From Gigaspora margarita (taxonomy: Eukaryota > Glomeromycota > Glomeromycetes > Diversisporales > Gigasporaceae): a stretch of DNA of 64,000 bases. The DNA is taken from positions 318,857 to 382,856 of the forward strand of contig WTPW01000370.1 in NCBI GenBank assembly GCA_009809945.1, in the 5' to 3' direction. A program made the translations under genes and the position numbers. Under the pieces are notes generated by a model. It saw only the letters and a program-made list of their open reading frames with translations. It was not told the origin of the DNA and searched no databases. Positions 56,777 to 64,000 of this stretch are shown in pieces; within the stretch, counting starts at the first letter, position 1, and each line of letters starts with the position of its first letter.

Positions 56777-57110
56777 CTATGGAGTTGAACACCATAGGTA
56801 AATTAGATTTGCAAATTCATGTAACAAAAACAAAAAAATAAATTTTTATGAAACAAAAAAATAAATTTAAATTACTTTAGGGTTAGAGTGAGGCTTAAGA
56901 TTTTATCAGGGCATTAGTATATACAAAATTTTGCACAGAATTTTTTTTATTAGAGCCCCAAAGGTGGTTTCATAAGCAAAAGTTTGAGATATGAATGTTT
57001 TTTAAAAAATAAACAAAAAATCAAAATTTTATGTTACACCTAATCTTAAATTTTGATTGGCTATTCTAATAGTTTCGTGTAACATGGTGTTTAACACCAT
57101 AGGTGTATTT
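56777..57110. mobile_element. GGTGTT-type MITE, second clear copy
   Basis: TATCTATGGAGTTGAACACC with ATAGG at the left and GGTGTTTAACACCATAGG at the right. The interior has TTAGGGTTAGAGTG, ACAAAATTTTGCACAGAATT, TGTTACACCTAATC. Same family as 54577-54893. Confidence 0.7.
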
Positions 57111-57632
57111 TAGTAAACTTGAAAATAATGTAATTAAAGCAATACAAATCTATAATGATCTTGGAATCCTGTAATTGGATTTTGATGATTTTAGTCTCGT
57201 TGAAATCATCTCATTGAGACAAATATTTTGGTAGTAAAATTATCCAAAATGGATCACTGGTTCAAAAGTTATTTAATATTAAATTTAAAAATTTTTAAAA
57301 ATTTTAATTTTAGCTAATCAAAGTTATCTGCTATTAAAACCTAATAATTTTCTGACCCTCCCCTACCTTAAAAATCAGGTAATAAATAGCACTCTCCTAA
57401 TAAGTACTATTATTTATAAATTTTTTTTCCTTTGATAACCATGTATTAATTTTATTAAACAGAAATACTACATGTTTAAATACAATTTTAGGCATAAGTC
57501 TAACTACTTTAACAAGAAAGTACCTAATACAGGTTATTATACTAATATTATCTAAATTTGTGGCTATATTTATTAAAGAAGAGGAGAGGAGTAGGCCTCT
57601 AATAAAAAATAATCAGATGATTAATAATATAG

Positions 57633-58180
57633 TTCTTAAAGCATTTCTAAAACTAATATATAGATAGATGTTTGACTTGTTCAAAAAATATGTATTTGAA
57701 TATTCATTTATTTATTTTTTTTAATATCTGAATATTTATTTAAAAATTTGAATAAATATTTGAATATTCACTGAATTTTCATTATATATTAAATATATTT
57801 CAATATTAAAAAATTATAACATTTTACACAAATTAGCTAATAAAATTACAAATAAGTTAATAAAAAAATAAAATAAAATTATAAAATTATATATATGATA
57901 CATAGAATTAATATATTTGTAAACATGACTAATGCAACTACATTTTACAAAATTGTTAATAACTCAAAATTTTACTAAAGTAACCCTATTGTATTACTAG
58001 CAAAAAATTCTTTTCTCATGATTATGTATTAATTTTGATATTAACTTGAACTATAACTCTAACTTTAATATTATACTAACTCTAAATATATTATATCTAG
58101 ACTTAGTTATGGACTCTAGTTACAAAAAATTATTGTGATTTATAGTTACAAAAATATTAAACCATAATAAATACAATCAT
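57633..58180. repeat. AT-rich stretch with TTTGAATATTCA motifs
   Basis: TATTTGAATATTCA and related TGAATATT words repeat near 57690-57770 and again at 58361-58375, possibly the ends of an element spanning 57680-58380. No gene. Confidence 0.35.
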
Positions 58181-58334
58181 CCCTGGCTATAATCACACTC
58201 TTGGACCAAAAAAAAAGTGATTATAATAAAATTGTACATAGAAAAGTTAAATTAATATATTTTTAATAAATTGAGACTTAATAAAATATAATTTTTACAA
58301 ATTGTGATTATAGCTAGTGTAATTATAGCCAGGT
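58181..58334. mobile_element. CCTGGCTATAATCAC element, 154 bp
   Basis: CCTGGCTATAATCACACT at the left and AGTGTAATTATAGCCAGG at the right are inverted. A second pair, AGTGATTATAATAAAATTGT and ACAAATTGTGATTATAGCT, lies inside. The target duplication is unclear. Confidence 0.7.
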
Positions 58335-59280
58335 GTGACTTTATTTAGTAAAATTTTAAATATTCAAATATTCATTTGGTAAAATAAATAATATAGGGTC
58401 TTTGTTTTAAATATAGAGTTCTGAGATCTCCCAAACCAAAATTGAGATTTTTGTTAAATATAAATTTATAAAACACAAAGCTTATTTTGTGCAAATTTTA
58501 TAACTGTTAACATAATATTAAAATAATTTTGGAAATCCAGAAATCTTGATAGAAAATTTTTTAAATATCAAAAATGATTAATATAAAAATAAATATTTTA
58601 CTATCAATTTTGTATAGAACATTATTATACAAATTTGATTTTATCCTGTAATAAAAAATTTTGTGAAGATCATATCTAAAATTAGCAAAAAATCAAGTTT
58701 GGGTTGTTTGGGTTATACAATCTTTATTTACTGTTTACTCAAAAAATTTTCTAGTGCCACAGAATCAATTTCAAAACAAAAACCCATATATTCAAATATT
58801 TAATAGATAGTAGCACGCTGTACTACTAGTAGTACATTGTACTACATTGTGACAGTCTTTAAAACCAATTACCTATTAATTTAAAAATTAAATATTCTGT
58901 TAAATATTTTTTTAAAATATCTTAACTATTTGCAATTACATATCTGAGTTTTTTATAATATAAAGTGTTCTCTAAAATTTTATAAAAAATATTTTTTGTT
59001 TAGAATTTTAATCTAGTTTTTATATAATAAAAATAGATTTTGAATTTTCTTTAAATTTTAAACATTTATTGCTCAAAATATATTAGCTTAAATAATAAAA
59101 TTATTATTAATTTTAATAAACAACAAAGTATTTTACAACTTTTATTAAAAAATTAAAACAAATTATTTAATAAAATTTTTTAAAAATTTTTTAAACTTTT
59201 TACAACTTTTGATTACTATATATTGTAATAATTTGTAATTAAAAGCTTATAAAAGAAAGTAATATTTTTATAAGAAAATT
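58335..59280. other. AT-rich, no gene seen
   Basis: Very AT-rich. GTACTACTAGTAGTAC near 58820 is a short palindrome. No frame is supported. Confidence 0.4.
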
Positions 59281-59652
59281 CTAAGCATCTCTAGTTAGAG
59301 ATGTTTAGCTTATATATCTTTTTGGCCCAAAACTATGTCCAATTGTTTAACTTATTTAGGGTTAGAGTCATATAGAATTAAGACAAAGGCAAGTTATATA
59401 AGCAAAATCACCTTTTCAATACTTTTAATTAGTGCCTCGCAATAGGTTTAGATAGCTGGTTTTGATATTTTTTCACATTTTTTATTTTTTCATGCTTTTT
59501 GTTGTTGTTTTTGTTTTGTCAGACTGATCTGCAATGATCATCCTTCATGCTACATAAAATGGCTATCACATAATTATTTTGCATTTTAAATTGGATTTTA
59601 GGTCCGAAATATTATTATTAGGCATCTCTGACCAGAGATGTCTAGAAAATCC
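59281..59652. mobile_element. CATCTCT-ended element sharing its interior with 1319-1648
   Basis: CTAAGCATCTCTAGTTAGAG with ATGTTTAG at the left and AGGCATCTCTGACCAGAGAT with GTCTAG at the right are inverted, and each is itself palindromic. The interior TTAGGGTTAGAGTC, TTTTAATTAGTGC, GTCAGACTGATCTGCAATGA parallels 1395-1590, although the ends differ. Confidence 0.6.
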
Positions 59653-59760
59653 ATTTTTATAATATAAACTATAATAATTTTTAATAACAATAAATTTCAA
59701 ATATTTTTTTATATAATAAAACTTTTAAGTTATAAAATTCATTAATAATTTTATAAATAA

Positions 59761-60284
59761 ATGCATATCTCGCACACTGTGATGTGCTTATATATCGCAC
59801 CCTAATTTGATTGGCTAAATTTGTATATCATTATTTTTTAAAAAATAAACAAATTATTGTAAAAACTTTTAGGTTAGGGTTAGGTTAGGGTTAGGTTAGA
59901 AGGTTTATTAGGAAATTTTTAAATTTCTTTGTATTTATATGCAAAATTTTGTGCTAAACAAGTTTACTTATTGGAAGTAAAAAGGTTGTCTTAATAAAAT
60001 TTAATGATATTCACAATTTTTCATTTTTTTAACTCATTTTTGACAATTTCTCTAAATTTTTTTAACACAATCTTTCTAATGCGACTAAGTAAACTTGTTT
60101 AGCACTAAATTTTGCATATAGGTGCAAAAATTTTAAGATTTGTTTTAAAATTTCTTAGTGTAATTCTTAATCTAAAGAATTTTAACAAAAAATTATTTAT
60201 TTTTTAAAAAAAATGATCTGCAAATTTAACCAATCAAATTAGGGTGCGATATGCAAGCACAATACAGGGGTGTGAAGCATATTA
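59761..60284. mobile_element. Foldback MITE with GGTTAGGGTTAGG tract
   Basis: TATATCGCACCCTAATTTGA with TTGG at the left and CCAATCAAATTAGGGTGCGA with TATGCAAGCACA at the right are inverted. An inner pair, TGCAAAATTTTGTGCTAAAC with AAGTTTACTTA and its complement at about 60085-60118, also folds. A tract of GGTTAGGGTTAGGTTAGGGT lies near 59872-59905. Confidence 0.75.
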
Positions 60285-60959
60285 AACTTCTAATTTTATA
60301 ATACAAAATTTTAAAAAGTGACACAGGTAGTACACGAAAATTTTAAAAAATAGATTTGATTAAAAAAGCTTTTTTAAATAATTTAATTATTAATTTTAAA
60401 ATAAATTAACACCCTTTACATTTTACTTGCATATTTTTCCTTTTTTGTTCGTGCTTGTACTTTTGTAGAAGTGCTACAAGCTTTTTATAAAGGTAAATAA
60501 GTTTCTTTTTAAATAGTTCCTGTGAAGTTCTCGATTAGAGATCGTTAAAACATTTGCCAACTATACTCTTTTTTAGCAAGACTACTTTATGAATTAGGAA
60601 AAATGTTCCTAGTGTTTTTAATATACTCTATAATAGTAAATCGATACTAGATACTAGATACTATTCAATGTAACTATTATTGAATCCCTTAATCTGATCC
60701 ATGTACTAGTAGAGTACCACCCACCCTCCCACCTTACGAACATGCAGCTTATATATACTTTCACAAGATGTCTTTGTGAAACTCTGCATTTAGCATCAGA
60801 TAGACTCGTTCTAAGCTATTTCAATTTTTATTTTATCTATCTACTGAAATAGAATAGATTGTAACATAATGAACAAGTTTATTTGCCTGTAGCTTTGTTA
60901 TAGGAATAATTTTATAAGCTACATATACTATGTATAATAGCAAAATCAATGTGATAAGA
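60285..60959. other. Intergenic, no gene seen
   Basis: AT-rich then mixed. A CACCCACCCTCCCACC run lies near 60718-60734. No frame is supported. Confidence 0.4.
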
Positions 60960-61145
60960 CATACCAGGAACAGACGTAGTGTATAGTCTAATAGTGAGTT
61001 AAGCGGAGTTACAGATTTTGGGCATCTAATTGGATGATCATTACTGTTATTTTCTGTATTTTTGTGTGAATTCCAGGAACGGAATGCAATAAAGTGTATG
61101 GTTGCCTGAAGAGTGAAATAGTATGTACAAATACTAGCCTTTGTT
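60960..61145 (+). repeat. CCAGGAACGGA element, related to 30370-30965
   Basis: ACCAGGAACAGACGTAGTGT near 60963 and CCAGGAACGGAATGCAATAA at 61068 begin two related segments. The second continues AGTGTATGGTTGCCTGAAGA, GTGAAATAGTATG and ACAAATACT. This matches the minus strand of 30.4-30.96 kb at roughly three quarters of positions by eye. Confidence 0.55.
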
Positions 61146-61614
61146 TGGATATAGCACTAAATGGATGGTATCATGATTTAACTTCGCCCTTTTATGACTT
61201 TATATGATCAAGTTATTATGCTTTAATGCTTTTGATTAGTTATACAAACCGTAGTCAAAATGGTAAGACTAATATGTCGATGAGCAATTTATTATCAGGA
61301 ATCTTATCAGAATTTAACAATTTTTTTCAACATAATAGTATCAAATCAGCCTTAGCTACATACAGTATAATGTGTCAATTTACGGTAAATCAAGCATTGC
61401 ACTGACTTTATTGCAGATTACATGGATATTTGACTTTTATGGTTAGTCTAGTGCTTTGATTGAGGCTTTGTGTTAAGGGCAGGATTTTGTTTTTTTTGTT
61501 TTTAATAGGATAATATATGGCAAATTTAGGTTTCTATGAATATTAATAGGATATATTGAGGGTATGAATGGGAGGCTGTGAACTTGCGGATGTTAAAGGA
61601 TGTTTATGAGGTTT
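61146..61614. other. Intergenic, no gene seen
   Basis: AT-rich, no supported frame. It leads into the GC-richer repeat core. Confidence 0.35.
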
Positions 61615-62000
61615 TTTTTTGTTCAGAAGAGAGGATGTTATCTTTTGTTTTACTATTGCTCGCCTTGGTAAAGGCTGGCTTTATCTCCCTCCTACCCTCA
61701 TTTTAAGTAGTCTGACAAGTATTAGTAGCATTGGTCTAGTTGGGCGATATATTGGATTGTTAAGGATCCACGATTACAGTACAGTACAAAGAGCTTTGTA
61801 GTTAGTTTGGGCTCTGCGGCTGTATGGGCAGTGCAAGAACCATCAATAGCAATTTGTGGGCTCCATAGCTGTAGTGGCAGTGCAAGACTCTTATTAGTGT
61901 ATAGTTATGCTCCGTGGCTGCAGTAGCAGTACAAGAACCCTTATTAGTGGATAGTTAAACTCTGCGGCTATAGTAACAGTGCAAGGACCTAAATAGATAC
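61615..62000 (+). repeat. GC-richer core with 49-50 bp tandem units, copy 2
   Basis: GGATGTTATCTTTTGTTTTA, CTATTGCTCGCCTTGGTAAA and GGCTGGC parallel 51255. Four units start at about 61811, 61860, 61909 and 61959: GCTCTGCGGCTGTA, GGGCAGTGCAAGAACC, TTATTAGTG.ATAGTTA. The 60-codon frame at 61619-61801 is not conserved with copy 1. Confidence 0.65.
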
Positions 62001-62269
62001 TACAGGATGACCTCTATTCTCTTTTTAGTATGTTAGCTATTTTTCTTATGTTTGCATTTCATGAAGTAAACGGAGTGCAATATAGGACCTTGGGGTTTAA
62101 GAAGTTAGGAATCGAGAGGTCAGTAGTTTATGAGTTTGACAGGTTGGGAGAATGATTGGTACAGGTTCAGTTAATTCGTCCTAGTCTAGAGGCTTTCGTC
62201 ATAGATGTTGAAGTTTTGAGTATGTAATACAAGAGCTTGCCTAAATAGCAAACCTATTTCTATATGTTT
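62001..62269. other. Unassigned, small frame only
   Basis: A 36-codon ATG-initiated frame (MFAFHEVNGVQYRTLGFKKL and GIERSVVYEFDRLGE) lies at about 62049-62156. Its composition is protein-like, but it is short, without relatives I recognise and without counterpart beside copy 1 of the core. The minus-strand frame at 62186-62386 overlaps the satellite and is unsupported. Confidence 0.25.
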
Positions 62270-63460
62270 TTTTATCATATAGCAATAAAATAACTGATTG
62301 GACAATAATAATTTACAGTAAACTATCACAATAGTCAGTAAATTATGTAACAAATTTTTTACATTAAATTGCAATAGAAACCACAACTCTTAATTCGAAT
62401 ACAAACTACTAACAAGTTTTGTGATAAAGTTTTTATAGCAAACTATGATAAGGATTAAGACAGTTAATTCTAAAATCAACTAATTTAACTACAAACAACA
62501 ATAGCAAGTTATTTGTTTTGTTTCTTATTTTTGGTATGGTGCATAACTATGAAAAACGTATACTGGTATTTCTGCTTCTGCTATCGGGAACCTACGCAAT
62601 AGTTTTGCTTACCTTTTTTTGCATTTGTTCCATTATGCATTTAGCAATGTGACTGGACCAATGACTATAGACCTGGCAGGTCATACTGTTAGTATTCTTG
62701 ATCTACTAACTAACAATGCTAATTACACACGTATATCATACTTTCATCACTGATCGTATTATTAATAGCCAAATTACCTCAGTAAATTATGTTATAAGTC
62801 ACAACTAAGTCTTGTAACAAAATTTTTAACAATAGAAATTATGATTATTAATTCCAATGCAAACTGACCACTATATACTGTTTCATTGCAGTAGCCTGTG
62901 TGCTGAATCATGTCAGAAATCATGACCGCAATTTCAATACAAACTGACTCAACTACATGCTATAATAGCAAATAAATTTTACAGTAAATCTTGATAGAAA
63001 TCACGACTGTTAATTCCAATACAAACTAACTTAACGCATATTGGCTGTGCCACAATAGCTTGTAAATTTCATTACAAAATTTTTTACAGTAATTTTTGAT
63101 AGAATTTATGACTATACAAGCTAACTAAACCTTAAATATATCTGTCTGTATCACCACAATAGTTAGTAAGTTTTGCAACAAAATTTTTTATAGCAAACAT
63201 GATAGTAATTTTAATACACAAACTAATTCACATAATGTGCACCACAATTGTCATTATTTTTTACAGCATAATTGTTTATAATAAATTATAGTATTGTAGA
63301 ATTTGCAACTGTAATTTCAACGCAAAATGTGTATCATGATAGCAACNTTATAACAAAATTTTCANANNAANNNNNNNNAAANTTTATGACTATGATTCAA
63401 CACAACTTTAATGCATACTGTGTATCACCATAGTCGTTTATAATTTTTTGTAACAAATTT
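62270..63460 (+). repeat. Degenerate satellite, right block
   Basis: Anchors like ATTCCAAT(A/G)CAAACT occur near 62372, 62451, 62842, 62926, 63003, 63107, 63201, 63306 and 63384, spaced mostly 77-105 bp. Scattered Ns lie at 63350-63382. Same family as 14.8-20.9 kb. Confidence 0.65.
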
Positions 63461-63615
63461 TTGCACGCATGAATTCTGTGTCAGGTTTTGTCGATCATTT
63501 GTCTTGTGATATCATTCAGATACAAAATCAATCTGTCATATTTGTATAACAGTTCTATGCATATTGTATAACCTATAGGTTTTTAATTACTACTCAAATC
63601 CATATTTATTTTTAA

Positions 63616-63840
63616 AAGAATATACTTACTAATATCGTTTTATGCTTAACATGCCTAAAATTTCACATTGACAGCAATAAAGAATTTGATGAACTATTGG
63701 AATTAATACAAGCCATAGAACTGGATCGATATCTTATTATATGTGAAAGAATAATTAAATCTAGTGATTTTTTTCAAGTTCTTTTGCTTAATTATAATAG
63801 TTTGCTTGAAAGTTCTTTTTGGAAGCATATTAATATATAA
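63616..63840 (+). CDS. Coding-like exon at the right edge, unknown protein
   Basis: The frame is open from a stop at about 63613 to a stop at 63838. The protein-like part starts after TTGACAG, a possible 3' splice site at about 63674: NKEFDELLELIQAIELDRYL, IICERIIKSSDFFQVLLLNY, NSLLESSFWKHINI. It is helical and faintly like the region after BTB domains, which I cannot confirm. After the stop the same phase continues with DNLSNILSYTKKNLSESLIS, resembling the octapeptide minisatellite that follows, so the gene may be decayed or spliced around the stop. Confidence 0.4.
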   Translation, partial: KNILTNIVLCLTCLKFHIDSNKEFDELLELIQAIELDRYLIICERIIKSSDFFQVLLLNYNSLLESSFWKHINI

Positions 63841-63874
63841 GATAACTTAAGTAATATTTTAAGCTATACAAAAA

Positions 63875-64000
63875 AAAATCTAAGTGAAAGTTTAATAAGT
63901 AATTTGCAAGTAATTTGAGTGAAGGTTCAGTAAGTAATTTGAGTGAAGGTTTAGTAAGCAATTTGAATGAAGGCTTAGTAAGTAATTTGAGCAAAGGTTC
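63875..64000 (+). repeat. 24 bp minisatellite (AGTAATTTGAGTGAAGGTTC)
   Basis: About five units of AGTAATTTGAGTGAAGGTTC plus AGTA run off the window edge. In one frame they read S-N-L-S-E-G-(S/L)-V repeatedly. The same unit occurs in the opposite orientation at 11580-11725. Confidence 0.75.

Larger units (their letters stand above)
55975..57310. repeat. Foldback of the GGATCC family, split by later insertions
   Basis: The left arm (55975-56160: ACTTTAATATTAAATAACTT, TTTTGGATGATTTTACTACC, AAGATCATTATAGATTTGTA) pairs with the right arm (57125-57305). The middle is occupied by parts of the element at 56231-57632 and by 56388-56760 and 56777-57110. Confidence 0.55.
56231..57632. mobile_element. 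TIR element with AGGCCTAC ends, interleaved with foldbacks
   Basis: TTATTAATCATCTGATTATT and TTTATTAGAGGCCTAC near 56237-56271 are matched, inverted, by GTAGGCCTCTAATAAAAAAT and AATCAGATGATTAATAATAT at 57591-57630. Just inside lie CCCCCTCCCC runs (56270, 56335) and a CCCTCCCCTACC run at 57357. The spans of this element and the foldback 55975-57310 overlap without simple nesting, so rearrangement or independent insertions are likely. Confidence 0.5.

Noticed and set aside
59870-59910. Possible interstitial telomere or chromosome end
   Set aside because: The GGTTAGGGTTAGG tract is short, irregular and sits inside a TIR element, and similar tracts occur in many MITEs here.
51255-62000. tRNA-derived SINE reading of the GC-richer core
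   Set aside because: No A box or GGTTCGANTCC-like B box was found, and the units are tandem rather than tailed.

Overview
The window is AT-rich eukaryotic DNA dominated by repeats, almost certainly from a Glomeromycotina (arbuscular mycorrhizal) fungus such as Rhizophagus or a relative. This rests on three host-gene types that are strongly expanded in that lineage: an F-box-type protein gene (42.9-44.1 kb), a decayed leucine-rich-repeat gene with the 'CKNTTLTSLNLGNNKLGSEG' style of repeat (5.3-6.6 kb), and a decayed serine/threonine kinase (4.3-4.6 kb). The assignment is inferred from protein style; no search was run. Only one gene looks whole, the single-exon F-box-type gene. I see no rRNA, tRNA, CRISPR array, origin or recognisable retroviral/LTR element.

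Layout. 0-12.8 kb holds gene fossils (a TPR-like fragment, the kinase piece, the LRR pseudogene) with short DNA transposon derivatives (MITEs) inserted among them. Two of the fossils share a duplicated 5' region, so the unoccupied copy shows the empty site for a MITE in the other. 13-24.6 kb is nearly pure repeat: foldback elements, a degenerate 80-105 bp satellite, a near-perfect palindrome of about 985 bp (15.03-16.01 kb), a 1.8 kb element with a T-rich half and an A-rich half, and nested MITEs. 24.9-25.7 kb carries broken coding-like pieces on the minus strand. 25.7-31 kb is MITEs, foldbacks and a duplicated stretch around a small gap. 31.4-42.8 kb is mixed: a 3 x 102 bp tandem repeat readable as a 34-residue protein repeat, short coding-like fragments, and at least eight MITEs. 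44.5-64 kb is again repeats: a nested hAT-type insertion around a 978-base gap, many foldbacks related to one palindromic family, the same satellite in the opposite orientation, two copies of a GC-richer repeat with 47-50 bp tandem units, and at the right edge a coding-like exon followed by a 24 bp minisatellite.

The best-supported mobile elements are short, non-coding, TIR-bounded elements. Eight have 8 bp target duplications (exact, or with one or two mismatches) and mostly TAG or CAG termini (hAT-like). A second group has TA duplications and CCGTATA-like ends (Tc1/mariner-like). None carries a transposase here, so all would depend on enzymes encoded elsewhere. A recurring oddity is that several otherwise different MITE families carry telomere-like TTAGGGTTAG or its complement in their interiors.

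How the genes work together: nothing here forms an operon or pathway. The F-box-type gene stands alone, and the other gene pieces look like relics of expanded families that mobile elements have broken up.
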